Positions 36,012 through 53,300 of a stretch of 64,000 bases of DNA are shown here, in pieces (position 1 is the stretch's first letter; each line of letters starts with the position of its first letter). The stretch is from Perkinsus olseni (lineage: Eukaryota > Perkinsozoa > Perkinsida > Perkinsidae), in contig JABANP010000212.1 in NCBI GenBank assembly GCA_013115135.1, positions 1-64,000 on the forward strand. The letters are read 5' to 3'. The position numbers and the translations under genes were made by a program. Under the pieces are notes generated by a model. That model was not told the DNA's origin and did not search any database. It saw only the letters and a list, made by a program, of their open reading frames with translations.

Positions 36012-36241
36012 ATGTCGTCGTCTGTGACAGGTAGGACTTGTAGGTGTAAGGATTGCGTCCCACCAAGATTGTTGATCGCATCAGGCGCGTCGTCTCATTT
36101 ACGTTTGCAGGTAGCGAGTTCGAACGTGCTGCTGAGTTTGCAGAAGCATTCCTACTCGAAGCGTCGGAACGGTTCCCTTCTCTGCCAACACGTTTGTTGA
36201 CCTTTGCCGCACTAGCAGAGTGGGAAGCCATCCAGAAGTAG
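36012..36241 (+). CDS. Small protein with apparent 20-nt intron
   Basis: ATG at 36012 gives MSSSVT. Removing GTAGGACTTGTAGGTGTAAG (36031-36050) continues in phase as GLRPTKIVDRIRRVVSFTFA, EFERAAEFAEAFLLEASERF, LLTFAALAEWEAIQK, ending at TAG 36239-36241 or splicing on at AA|GTAGGT toward QSCEPEKERGPEPASDEPSS near 36430-36490. The helical, well-composed sequence suggests a real protein. The family is not recognised. Confidence 0.4.
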
Positions 36242-36884
36242 GTCTGAAGAAGAGGGTGATGATTGGTATACTAACAGCAGCTGCAGCAGCTGAGGTATTT
36301 ACTCGAGTCCACGCGCTCCATCAGACTCCCTTTTGAGGTCTCCGGTGGTGGTGGACCATGTCACGGCCGTTGTTGTTTTCTGCGCAGTCCTGCCCTAAGC
36401 TAATGCTGCCCGTGTTCTTTCCTCTCAGTCAGTCCTGCGAACCAGAGAAAGAGCGTGGCCCTGAGCCGGCCTCGGATGAGCCCTCTTCGTGAGTATTACA
36501 CCATTCATTATGATGATGTTGCACGGTTCTCGTTCCCTCGACTAACGCTCAAGTCCTAGGGAGTGTGTACCGTAGACCGTCTTCGCATGTTTTCCGGTTA
36601 GGAGAGGTCGTCTTGATATTAGGTTAACCCCCAACCCAGAAGCGTCTGGCTCACACTCTGCCCCCATCCCTCAGCCAAACGAGCGAAGTAAGCTTTTCAT
36701 ATCAGCAACAGGAACACGGCGAACGTCGTAGAACCGCAAAGATCGCGCGTCGGCGCCACTAGCACTTCACAGCGATTCTTGGGTCCGGAACTTCGAGTGT
36801 GCGTCATGAATCCTCCCAGACAGGGTGTCCGGCTCGAAGACAGCCCGTCCTGTCGCCGCAGGGTTACACTACATATCTGGCAAC

Positions 36885-37037
36885 ATGTCATTTTTGCAAG
36901 ATCTCCAATATGTCGAAATACAGTGTCTAATCTCTGTAGAAAAGGAGCTGGAATACGCGTGCAATTATTACTACATCCTAGCCTTGATCCCTGCTGGCCT
37001 AGTAGTTATCTTCTCTCAGGGGCGGGGAGGCGATTAG
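36885..37037 (+). CDS. Possible small membrane protein
   Basis: A 50-codon frame starts MSFLQDLQYVEIQCLISVEK and contains one hydrophobic helix (YYYILALIPAGLVVIFS), ending at TAG 37035-37037. Composition is ordinary and not repeat-driven. No homologue is recognised and there is no supporting context. Confidence 0.3.
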   Translation: MSFLQDLQYVEIQCLISVEKELEYACNYYYILALIPAGLVVIFSQGRGGD

Positions 37038-39287
37038 CGCCATCCACTTGATGATCGGAAGAAGTGGTATAGATGAGACCAATATTGAACAATCAGTTTA
37101 TGAATGAGCACTCACCCCGTTGAGTTGCTTCTCTCTGGGGCTCTGTGCCGCCTCTCATACTTCCACCCGATCTTCAGTTCATGATTGTATGATGATCATC
37201 ATCGCCATATTATCCATATGATGCTGTTGTTGGACAGGTGGGAGACTCTACTAAGGAGAGGCAGACGATAATGATGTGTAAGTGAGAGTGACTCTCATCA
37301 CTCCAACGGTGGTACCAGTGATACTAAGGAGAAATTAAAGTGTCATAAAAGAGTCTGAACCAAAGTAAAACGAGTCCGTATGCTCTCTGTTGTCATTGGG
37401 AATGCCTCATTACTGTATGAGATTGTCTTTCTTATTGAAATACTCGACATTCAGAAACAGCGGTCACTAATGCGATCCATCATCGTCGGACATTGTTGTT
37501 ATCGTGGGGATATCATTTTCCAATGGGGAAGAAAAGTAATTACAACAAACGACAACATCAGCCTGTTTCGTAATAAGAACAATCTCTTGAATGTCAATTT
37601 CACCAGAGCCAAATTCCTGGCATTTTGAAAGTTCAGGAGAGATTGATAAGTTGTGTGGTTTAGGATGGGTGGACAGAGCGTGTCCCCTTCCATCAGCCAC
37701 TCCCAGTGATGTATGACTCTGTTTACATATTTTATGTTGGATAATATTCCCTCAAGTTGCATACTACTGTTGTATCATCAATGGTTAAGGGATCTGCGGT
37801 ATCGGTGGGCTTACAAATGCCGAATCACGTGCTATAGTGTGCCGGCGGTATTTGTACCAGCACATAAATTTGATGCTGATTATCTTGAGAGGGACCAGAC
37901 ACCCAACCATCACTCGCCCAGTGAGAGGTGAAAGCCGCTCCTCCTCCTCCTCCTCCTTCGGATCCTGTATCACCAGGCCTGTTGATTCTGGAATACAACA
38001 ACACATACATAACCATTATATCGTCCATTAGCGTCCATTAGCGTCCTCAGCATTCTCTCCTCCTACCCACCATTATGATACCATCATCAAATACTGCGAG
38101 GGACAAGACATCACCTCCTACTCATTATCATGATAGCATTACTACAACAGGGTATAGTAACAATACCATGACCATCACCCACCATGGTGCAATACCAACA
38201 TTATCGAGACCCCTTGGCGGTGGGAGGTATTCATTAATAATACCACACTATGATGATAAAGTAGATGATAAGCATACTGTCATCACTAGATGCCATAGTA
38301 TCATGCATCATATACCATGTAGGATGAAGCTGGCATCATCAGCATCATCATCAGCAGCATCACGTTCCATGTTGATGGTATTCAGGTCGTGTATGGTCAT
38401 ACTGGAGGCAGGCATGGCAATATGCACCCCACAGTAGTCCTCCTCCCGCTCCGCCAAGAGTATGCCAGAGTGTGGTATTACCAGAAGTAGGACAGGACTC
38501 GACTAAATGGGATATACTGCCAATAACAAATCATCATCATATACCAGTAATAAGAATAAACATTAACATGTATGAATGATGATTGTGTTGTTAGTTTCAT
38601 TCAAGTAGCATCATAGTCGGTCATACTACCGTACCATCATGCAACTGCGGTAACTTCACAATCACCCCTCTGCCACTCGGAGACTTCATACATCATCGTA
38701 TATTATTATAATAACAACGACAATGGACGGTGGTCCAACAACAAGAGAAGTAGGGAGACAAGACTGGCAAAAGGAGCTGGTGTGTACGTTATACGAGGGT
38801 GCTCCATGATCACCATGCATCAACCAAAGATTATTTTCATGTGCCACTGGACACCCTTACAGTATGTAGTTGATGAGTTCCTTACGTTCACTATGTGATG
38901 GTATGGGATGGATAGTATTGTTAATGATGACGTTACAATTAGTACCAGTGGTATTATCGTCATTATATCCATTAGATGATTGTAGACGTAGGATCTGACT
39001 TTCGGGTGAATGCTATGCTGGTGGTGTTGAGTACTAAATTATTACCACCTGTGTGGGTAATAGTGCCAACGCACGTGTCCATATTCAATAACCATCACCA
39101 CTAGGAGATACTGAGAAGGCTGCGTCGTATCATTTATAGGTATGTTGTTGTTGTTGCTCCGTAGCATGATAATATCATTTCTCTAACTATCAACACAAGC
39201 AGCATGAAGCCTTACGTTGCCATCATCGTAGATGACGAAACTTGGTAAATATGATTAGAATACTACCAATGGTAGACAGCATCGTCA
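37038..39287. other. Unresolved stretch
   Basis: Several frames overlap on both strands with no recognisable motif. A plus frame at 38075-38437 (with RPLGGGRYSLIIPHYDDK) may be an exon but its neighbours could not be placed. From about 38500 the sequence is GAT/ATC-rich and shows no coding signal I trust. Confidence 0.35.
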
Positions 39288-42465
<3,178 letters not shown>

Positions 42466-42525
42466 CACAACCCAACTCACTACAACAACAACAACATCGT
42501 CATTATAGTTGAGGAAATACAAGAT

Positions 42526-44765
42526 ATGCCAAGTATGCAAGATAGTGACAAGTCATCATCATCATCATCATCATCATCATCACGGCGGCAGCTTGATGAT
42601 GATACTCAGGTAACATGATGATGTATCGTCAGCAGCAGCACAGCGTTTATAATGATGATCAGTGATTCATTCATTGATAATGATCTGAGGTAATAATTAT
42701 CGATGAATAATTACACCACCATCATGATCACCATCGGATTCCATGATGGTGGTGGTAGGGAGGGGATGTGGTGGGAAATAATAACGATGTTATGGGAGCA
42801 TCCCTTACCTACTAGATGGACTAGATGCTATTCTTATGATAATATGGAATATTACTATATCAATAAAGATAAACAACAACAACAGCAGCAAGGAGGAGAA
42901 GTGGAGGAGAGTGATAACGATACTGGTGGATGGTGTTGTTGTTGGAATCATCCATTAACGCCATATTATAGACAATTAATGGCTATAGTGAGGGTGGTAG
43001 ATACTACTACTACTACTTCCGGGAATAACAGTATTATTATCACTACACAACACCTAGAGCATACTATCGATACATTGAGGTCATAACAATAATACCACAC
43101 CTTGGACTACTCCTAGTACTATCACATGTCTCAGGAACCATATTGCGGAGGAGCTGGATACATGGCATGGCCCGATACCTGCGGTGGTCCATGGGGGGGA
43201 GAGGTAGTATTACTCTCCCACTACACTTGTTACGGTACATCGTTACTGTGTATGATCATCATTATTTTAGTAATATGATGGTTGATGATGATGATGATGC
43301 AGCGGGTGGTATGTATTATTACTATGTTAACTCAATGGATGGTATTACTTCATGGGAGGATCCTAGAGTTGATGCCCAACTAATACATGCAATACAAGTT
43401 AAAGTTATACAACATCTTGCTCACATATTCAACATACAACAACAACAACAACCTACAGCAGCAATGGTAGGGTGGGGTAGACCTAGTGTGGGTGGTGGTG
43501 GTGGTACAATGTTGCTATCATACTCATGCAGGTATATGACCATACTTATGATGATAATGCAACAGATAGTAGCATAATAATACCAGGGGATCTTGGTAAG
43601 ATAGTTAATAAGAAGGTAAAAGGATATTTATCTGGAGTATGGCCCCCACAGCAGCAGCAGATGATGATTATTATGATACACCCGACTTTGGCAGTATTAA
43701 TGATGAAGATGATGATGCTGCTGCTGCTGAGGTACTAGTATTAGCAGTATTAGTAATATAAGCGTATGATAGATACTGAATCTCGATGATGAAAGGTGCG
43801 GTAATATGACAGCACCCCATGATGATGAGGAGGAGGGGGAAGGGGTGTATTACAACAATGATGGGTAAGAGTAGCATAACTATCAATTATCATAAGTTGT
43901 TGTGTCCATCATCCAGGGCCATTGCCCCTTTACATGATGTCAACTATACATATGGTGATACCGTCGATATAACGAGAGATGATGGCGGCGATGGAATATT
44001 GATAAGAGGGAGGAGTGGTGCTAATAGGATGCTAATACATCATTCACTCTATCATCATTAGGACTATCTAGTGATGATAATAATATAAATACAGTAAAAC
44101 GTTCCAAGTCGATGGGACCTTATAATAATAAACGCAGTGGGTCATCATTGATAAGGGATACTACGGTAGGAGTAGTACTACCACAACACCACCAACAACA
44201 GAAACAGCAGCAGTGCTATTCACTGTCATCATCATCATTGTATCCGTCAGATGTATCATAACCAAACAACAATAGCAGGAGGAGGAGGAGGAGTGTTAGT
44301 AACGGATGATAGCATAGAAGAGCTAGCAGCTCGACAACTGGCATCATCAGAATCCACGCATGAAGCTTATACCCGGTATTAGTAGTAGTAGTACTGATGC
44401 TGTGTACATTGATGATGGTGTAGGCATGTTGAGGATGAGAGAGAACAAGCAAGGTTGATTATGGTACATAAAAGGGATGAAAGATATTGGGCACTACACA
44501 ATGAAAGGCAACTTAATGCTACCACAAGTGTAAAGGGAAGTGGAGAGAATAAGGCTGCCAACAAAAAGAAGAAAAAGAAAAAGAAACATGAAAGTAAAAG
44601 GAGCAAAAACAATAGTAATAGAGGTAGTCGTATTATGATTGATCATAACCTCTACCATCAGGATTATTACACGACGATAATAAAAATAATAATGCGGAAG
44701 ATGATGATGTTACATCAACATTGGAAAGGATAAAGTTACTGACGAAGGAGTTGAGTACTCAGTAG
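42526..44765 (+). CDS. WW-domain protein with two WW-like modules
   Basis: It begins MPSMQDSDK and a Ser run. The first WW-like module reads LPTRWTRCYSYDNMEYYYIN with the distal part NHPLTPYYRQLM, interrupted by a Gln/Asp insertion (about 42800-42990). The second reads YYYYVNSMDGITSWEDPRVD (about 43310-43375). The C-terminal part is a highly basic helix (NKKKKKKKKHESKRSK) and ends TLERIKLLTKELSTQ at TAG 44763-44765; a 38-nt intron joins NSNRG to LLHDDNKNNN. WW modules bind Pro-rich ligands. The HPLTPYYRQLM block recalls centrosomal CEP164-type WW proteins, which is only suggestive. Confidence 0.55.
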
Positions 44766-44890
44766 TTCTACTACCATTCCATCATTAAGCATGTGATTAC
44801 CTTCACCATGGTAATATTGGTATAGTGTTACAGTCAGTGTTAATTAACATCATCACCATCATCACTAGAAACGATAACACCTCATCATCT

Positions 44891-46547
44891 TTATAAAGTG
44901 GTATCACCATTTCTACAGTAATGATTCAACTTATGAGTCAGTGCAGCCTTATCATCATCATTCAACGGTATAACTTTATTATACCTCCTCCTTATATTCA
45001 TAATAGATTCCAATAATATTGCAGCAGCTGTGCACACATTAAGACTCTCTACAACACCATACAAGGGTATATAACATCTCATATCAGCACAATCCCTGAT
45101 GATATCTGATATACCACACGACTCTTGTCCAAATACAACAGCCAATCTATCAGGCAGTCTACTAGTAGGATTGGTAGTGTCAAGTAGGTCATGATATGAT
45201 ACAGCTTGTGGCGATACATCAGTTGCCCATATTTGGTAACCTCTACTATGGAGATCGTTGATAGCATGATAATGATCATTGAACCTTGTAACCTTGAGAT
45301 ATCTGATCGACCTCCTACTCACACCATCGGCTGTCTTCCTTTATTCTCATCTTATCATCATGACTATTGCATGATGGTAATATATATAACTGATAGATAC
45401 CCAGGGCATCGCACAGTCGATACATACCACTAATGTTATGAATATCTCTAACACCATCTAGCACTACTATTATACCATCATCTCTGCTGCTGACCACCTT
45501 CTTGATATCAACAATAGCAGCAGCAGCAGCACTATTCTTAGATGACGACCCAAAGCCCCTAGCAATATCATAACCATGACGATGATGAGCTCCTCCTCCT
45601 TCCTCTTGTAATATTGATAATGTATATTGTAGTCTAGATCGTCTCCGAGGAGTAAGATATATCCCCTTCCCACATACAAGTGCAGTTATCCATCTCAGAG
45701 TGGGGCCATCAGAAGGGGGGGCGGCATGGGCAGCATACTGTAGTAATCTCGTTATAGCCTTATCAATGACCATCGGGTAAAATAGAGTATTGAACCAGTG
45801 TTGGTAGTCATTACCAGTTGTTGTTGATGTATCATCATTCCTACTCGCAATCATCACAATACATTCTACCACCCAATCTACACCTTCAACCAAATCATCA
45901 ATCAGACATGATGGACCATCACACCCTTTATCCATCTCCATCATAAGCTTGCCAACCCATAATGATGATGAGGATGATTCGGTATGACTACTATCAGACT
46001 CCAGCGTTGTTGGAGTTGATGATATTATTGTTATATCATACACATTGAGATACTTAACGTTATGCCCGTTAGGATGGCAACAATCACCAACCGATGCAGC
46101 AGTACCAGTACCAGCAGTAGTAGTAGTATCATCACATCGGATGGTGTAATCATCATCTCCATGAACTGATGATGATCTCAGCAGTGCCCTGACTAGCACA
46201 CCCTTGCGAAGATGTGACGTGGTGGTGGAAGTTACGGTACGACTAGCGGTCGTAGGATGGTGGTCGGTAGCGAGTAGTTGACGCCTGAATACCTTGATAT
46301 CATCGTTAATGTAATAACCACTCTCATCCTCATGATCATCCCCGGAAGGATCCTTCATTATCATCTTAAGTATACCATCCACCGGCACAATAATACCAAA
46401 CCCTTTCTTGTGATCGAAGAATTTAACACGGCAGATTATCGAATAATAACAGCATGGACCAGCATCATCATCATCATCGGCATCGTAAGGGTGGTAGAGA
46501 TTAGTAAGAAGAACATTGTGATTACCATCATGAGTAGCGTTCAGCAT
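44891..46547 (-). CDS. Cold-shock-domain/SpoU RNA 2'-O-methyltransferase fusion
   Basis: The N-terminal cold-shock-like domain reads CRVKFFDHKKGFGIIVPVDG and then YYINDDIKVFRRQLL. The C-terminal SpoU (TrmH) methylase reads VVLDGVRDIHNISGMYRLCD (motif 1), YLKVTRFNDHYHAINDLHSR, RLAVVFGQESCGISDIIRD (motif 2) and CYIPLYGVVESLNVCTAAAI (motif 3, knotted SAM site). It likely methylates ribose in tRNA or rRNA. It ends CRNGDTTL at 44891. The frame changes between KMRIK and KTADGVSRRSIRYLK at 45338-45342 (AAAGG on the minus strand), a +1 break within the methylase. The spacer between domains is long and low in complexity. Confidence 0.82.
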
Positions 46548-47380
46548 GATTCTGGTATTCTCGCTTTTGCTGTTGGTGTTGATATATCGGGCAGATGATT
46601 GTAGAGGATGATGGAAGAACGATGGTTGAGTAAACTATTGAATAGCACCCCTAACACTAGTAACTCAAGAACAACAACAGGTTGCCTAATCATCACGTCG
46701 TAGCCACAATCATTATTATGTCCTTTACGAGGACGGCTTATGACACTAACACTGATACTCACCAATGATGTGTAATAAACGACAGCAGAAATGGTCATCA
46801 TCTTCATGATAGCTTTTGTATGCTTCTCTGCTTCTGATGTAAACGCTATCGCTAGGACTCATTATCGATGATAATTCATCATGAGTATCTCCTTAGTATG
46901 GGGGCCACACGGTTAGAATGGTGTGGTATATTGAGATGGGTCACACCTCCAAGGATTAGCTGAGGTTGAGTATATCGGCCTCGAGTGTTATCACAGTATT
47001 GACATCTCCATTGCCCCCCCATTGCAATCCCCACCTTCCTCCTCTTCTTCCTCCATGATGACAGCGGTGGTAGTTGGAGCGGAGATATTATCTTATTCTG
47101 CTCCTCATCATCACCAGGATAAACTTATCATCATATGCTATCATGAATTTGATACCTATACCCTGAATGTAATGATCGTGGTGGGGGAGCATCACCAGCA
47201 TTTGACGATAAGAATAACGGCCGAACACATGATGAAGTGGTGGTGTTGTGGTAGTAGTACTAGTAACGCAATAGCTACTCATATACTAACACCATTGACA
47301 TCATTATTAACATCATCATGGGAATAAAGAAAGAGGAGGAGAAGGTGGACTACGGACAATCGCGAGAAGGAGTATAATAA
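46548..47380. other. Unresolved stretch
   Basis: A plus frame at 47022-47327 (EILSYSAPHHHQDKLIIICY, FDTYTLNVMIVVGEH) has some coding character, but start and partners are not identifiable. No other signal is seen. Confidence 0.3.
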
Positions 47381-50300
47381 TCATGATGTATTATCCTCTT
47401 GTTCTAACGTCACAAGTTCTCCTTCTTCTTCTTCTACCTCCCCGCCCACTACTGCGCTATTACTACTACCACCTTCTTTACCACTCTCTTCATCATCCTC
47501 TCCTCCCACACTATCATCATCATCTACTGATGGACTGTATCGAGGTAAGCAGTTGACCCCACTCTGTGTCCATTCATATATAGCATTACTTATAATCCTC
47601 CTAGTGTCATCATCATCATCACCTCCACCACCATCACTATCGTAATGAGAAGATGAATCATCCCTGTCTTTCCCCTTTCCTTCTTCTTCTTGCCGTGCTG
47701 CTGCCCGTCTCATGAGAGAGGTGACGAGGGTTGACATTTTCATCATATTATACATATCATTAACATAAGGTGATATCCCCCCATCACTAACGTCATCATC
47801 ATCAGCTATCATCCTCATATCATTCAGGAAGCATCCCCACAGCTTGGTCTGGCACTTGTATAATTGTGTTATCTAAATAGCATCATCATCATCATCAACG
47901 CCACTATCATCATGATGATGATGGACTAGTAATATCATCTTCTACGATTGATGCGGTATTACATGTGTCTTAGCTGCTTCAATAACCCTTGCCGCGGGTA
48001 TTGCTATTCCACCACCACCACCCCCGACTCCTCCGTCCTCTTCCGGTGATGCTCCTCCTCCTCCCTGACTCAATGATGGATCGGATGGGTCCTCCTCTGC
48101 CACGCCTGATCGATGAAGGGTTACTCAAGTATCATCACTACCACCAATGATACTGATAATAACCCGTCATTATTACTGCTCTCAGCCGCCATTTCGTTTT
48201 CATCTTTTTTCTCTCTTTCATTCCTCGCCTCACCTCCATCTTTGTCCTCTCCCTTTATGCATCCTCGTACCAATGATGGTATGAACACTTCGTTCCAGAT
48301 TTCGTCGACATACCCAATAACGTCACCATCATCGTCACCATCCTCGTCACCGCTCTGTTGTCGTTGCTGTTGATGAGCATGATCCCTATTACCATGGTTG
48401 TTGTTGTTGTATAATCGTATAAGACGGTATAACCCCCTTATCTGTGATATAAGCTCGAATACTTCTCCAATAGCCCTCATAGTCTGACAGTATGATGATA
48501 ATCATCAGCATACTAGTACTGCCGCCGCCGGCGGCGCCGGCATTAGTATGATTATTATTATTACCTTGCAGAACCCATCGAGATCCTTAATAAATGCCAA
48601 CAGAACTCCTTCTTCATCCTCATCATCATCCAAGTAAGCATGTCCAACTATGGTTGACAGTGGCGGTGGTAATGATTGTTTGATATGGACAAGTGTATCA
48701 GCATGTTGTTCGATCTTCGGTATTATATTACTTCTAATACCATCATCATCCAATACATACCTCTCCATCCCATCATCATCCATCACTACCCGTACCATAA
48801 CACCCACCGACCCGACGACGACACTACCAGCACCACCAACACCAGCAGCATTCTCCGATGATGACGATACTAACCATTCCTTCTTGATATCAGATAGGGT
48901 GATCCGATTAGAATATCTAACGTAATGATGCGTTACTAGCAACCAAAGGTAGCAGCAGCAGCAATATGATGATGATGATCCTGATCTTACTGTTGCTTAG
49001 CCTCCTTAATAACAGCTTTTACTTTATCCCTATTATTATTTATACCATCCAAATGATTGAGCGTGAGATCGGTGATAAGGGGTGGAAGCTCAGGCTCTGC
49101 TCCAACGCCTAACACCGACACAGACGAGTACTATCCCAATGTACTATGCTGGCCTACCTCCTCCTCTTTTGCCCACTGCTGCTGCTGTTGTGGTTGTTGG
49201 TGTCTTTATGGTATGTAGTATTTGATACCAGTAACGAGGTAGCATAAAGTGTTCACATCCATCAATGCCGATCGACTCTATTATCCACATATACCTAACA
49301 TGAACAATAACAAAGTTAGTAGCGTCATCATCATCAACATGGTAGTTGTGATGCATTGGGTATTGTTGTTGTTATTACTCTGAGACGAAGTATTGCATCC
49401 TATTCTTGAGATCATCTATCACCTTCACTTGGACTGGATTATTAATATTGTCATTGAACACATCCTTCTCCAATTTATTAATCTAACATCATGAAGACGA
49501 TGGCATTTATACAGTATTATTATTATTGATAATACGAGTAATACTACCTCAGTCTTCCATTTATTAATACTATTATGAATATCAACGGCCCTCAGCTTCA
49601 TCAATGGTGATCCCTTCATCCATTCATCTTCACCACACTATCACAAAAATACATAATAATATCAATCATCATCATCAACATTAGTCCTCTGTTTTGTTGT
49701 TGATGTTGATGTTAGTATTACTTTATAATCGATCGCTATTGACCATAGTGAATAATAATCATTATATATACTGGTGATGGTATCCAAGGCCTCGGTATCT
49801 GTGGGTTCTATGCCGAATAAGGCTTCCCTTTTATGGAAGTTGTCGACTCTCTTCTGTCCATTCATCAATCTATCATGCAGGCCACTCACTTTAACAGCGT
49901 ATCTGATTATAATAACAAATACATCACCACTACTACTACCTGACACTAATAAGAATTACTCATTGGCCTTGGTTATATCATCCAGGTCATCCTTGATATG
50001 CTTCATATCAACATTCCATTGTATAATATCCCTAGTAAACCTGAACAGCATCATCATGATATCATATACCTCATTATCGTCATATGTATTATTACTCTTC
50101 TTTATCATTGGCCAACTTATTAATGAAATCTCTCTTCTCCACCTCAATCCTCTTCCCTCTCTCTATACATTCCACCGCTATTGTCAATGGCCAATGTGAC
50201 ATTGTTATTATACGCTCTATGATGGTATTGTCGTCTATCCTATGATAATAATATTCACTCAATACGCTGTTATATATCTCCTTCAAATCGTTCAACTCTT

Positions 50301-53300
50301 CCATATTAGGCTTCTTAATATCTTCGCCAATACTCGACATATAGGATTTAAGTTTAGATAGATCCTCTTCACTCTGCGCTACACTTGTAACAATGTGTAG
50401 ACACTCCTCCCACCGTCTCTCCATACTGTCCAGTCTAGTGCATAGGTCATCATACCTGATGATGCGGGCCATGATGATGATGATGATGATGATGGTAATG
50501 AGAAGTATTACATGTAATCTAGTATACTCCTCATTGCATCATCAATAACTTTTATGAAAGTATCAGTAACCCCTTTGGTATGTATCTACAAGATGGAATG
50601 ATCATGGTGACGGCCGCTGCTGCTGCTGCTGGTGGTGGTGGTGATCCCTTATCACCTCGAACATTTTGTACTGTATTATACCTTCTGGGCATATATTGAT
50701 GATATCCTCTCGACACTTACGCAGTTTATATAACTGAATAACAATACCCATTATAATGATGATGACGATAGCCCATAGACTACTATGACCAATGAGAGTA
50801 TTACCTTATCTTTCATTCTTGATATTGTCCTTGATAGTTGTGATGTGGCCCGGTGGTGGTTTTTCATCATACTCTGTTTCCTTGCCTTCTCTCCTAAACT
50901 ACCCCTTCTAGTGCCCCTACGCTGTTGGTCCACGAGCGTGGTATTATCAGCCTGATGTCCTGGGGTTGTTGTTGATGATGACGACGATGAGCATGTCGTC
51001 GTCTTCAAGCTGATGTTGGTGTTGTTTAGCTGTGTTGATGGTGTTAATAATATGCTCATCATCCTTATCAGTCGACGTTAATGTTATACCATCATAATCA
51101 TCATCGATGCCCAACAATGGTAGATACACATTATACCTACGATAGGCCTTGCTGCTGCTGCTGTCACTCGTGATGCTACTATCACCATTACCAGGTCAAG
51201 ACTTGTAGAGGCATCTTCAAAGAGGAGTCTAAGGCTTCCATTGTTATTTCCTTAGTCCTCCTCCTTATACCCATCACTATATCATCATCATCATCAGTAT
51301 TGTTATTGTGTAATATGTTGTCATGACCATCACCACTATTACTATGCAATACTTCATTATTGTTATTCATCATATCTTGTCCGACAGGTTTTAATAATGA
51401 TAGGCTATCATTCAATGCATACTCCACCTGATATACATTGAGAGCAGCAACAGCAGCAGGGAGGATAATAAGTATCTTAAGTGCCTTATGATGACGTAAC
51501 ATCATTACCATGTGTAAGATACCATCCTTCAATTGTTGTGGTGTTGGATCCATGACTATCCTGCTGCTGTTGCTCTTATTCTCATCATCATCATTACCCT
51601 CCACTAGGTGGTAACTAACGATTATAATAATGATGAGGTGGTGATGAGGTGGTATGATGAATACTTCATTATTAACATAGGCTTCTGTTGTGTATTATTA
51701 TCGGGTATGAATGATTTCATCAATCTCATCCATGCCTCCGCACTTCTCATTATCTAATCACAACAACGACAGCAGACTACGACTACTCTAGCAGTAATGT
51801 TGTTGTTGTTGGTATGCATGGTACTCACCAGTCCTCTTAATGAGTCCTTCATCATCAAATCAATACGCCTTATTATACGTTGTAGTGATGATGACTTATT
51901 CGGGGGGCCGTCTGTCTGTGTAAGGTCCTTCCCTTGCCCCTCTTCCATACTATTCTTATTGCCCCTCCCAGTAATGGTGGTATCATCATCGTTGTCCGAT
52001 GATGATGATGTATACCTACTACTATTCGTTATTACTCTTTAAACTGTGCATGGTATTGGGTGTTGATGTATTGTTGTTGTTATGATAATACTGAGTATTA
52101 CATATCATCATTAACTACGTCTAATGTATCCGATAATATCCTCCCCCTCCACTCCTTTATTAATACATCTATTAACAATGTAGTGTGTACCCTCATACTA
52201 CTAATATACCTACCATAATAAGGAGGAGGGGTGGACAATAGTGATAGATCCTTACTCATCGAAGTTGGCAGGTTCATCGATGTAATGCGGGTCTAGCCTA
52301 CGGGTAAAATCATCATCACCCACACCATCACCAGGAGCAGCAGTAGTTGTGTCCTCCGCTTCCTCCTCCTCCTGGACACCTGTGCCATCTGTATACAATG
52401 ATAATGCCCCCCCCCTGGTGTGATGTCGGATTACCCCTTCCTTCATCATGCTGCTCTTCCCTCACCTTACCATCACCATCATCATCGTGCTGTTGTTGCT
52501 GTTGTTGTTGCTGTTGTTGCTGTTGCTGTTTGATTGCATTTAATTGTTCCTTCTTCAATCGTATCATAATAGGAGGTCCCTCTTCTTCTTCCTTCATCTT
52601 CATCCGTCTTCCTCCTCTATTCATATTACCCCTTGTTGTGTCTATCAGATATACCTCCTTCTCTTCATACCGCACATCACCATAATCATCATCATTATTG
52701 GTGTACACGACGGCGGTGGTGGTGGTATCCTCCACAGTGTGTAGTATCACCATCACCATCATCCACGACATCCCCATCTCTACTATTATCCACATCATCC
52801 ATCATCATCATCACCTTGTTGTTTACTCCTCTCCTCTCGTAGTATATATCGATCCCTAACATCATGACAACAGCGGCATCCCTACCACCATCATCATGAC
52901 TACGACTATGACCCTGGTGTTGCTGCTTACTTCCATCTAATATCAGTCATGAGCGTATACAGTTTGGTATTGAATATTCCTCTGTCTATCATCATCATGG
53001 GTATCGTTGTCTTGTTGTCCTGTCCTGTCCTACTCCCGGTCGTCAATGATATGATATCATGCACTCCGCGTTGTATCATCGCTCCCTGATCAACAACAAC
53101 AACAACATAACAACGACAACTCTACTTGTGGATCATCATCGTCAGCAGCAGCAGCAGCAGCAGCATCCTCCCCACTCCCCTCACCACCTGCAGTCTCCTC
53201 CTTCCTCCCCCATCGCTACTATCGCCATATGGCCATGGTATAGCATAGCCGTAATATCTACTACATGATGGGTGTCGGATAGCGTGTGCTATTTTATTCA

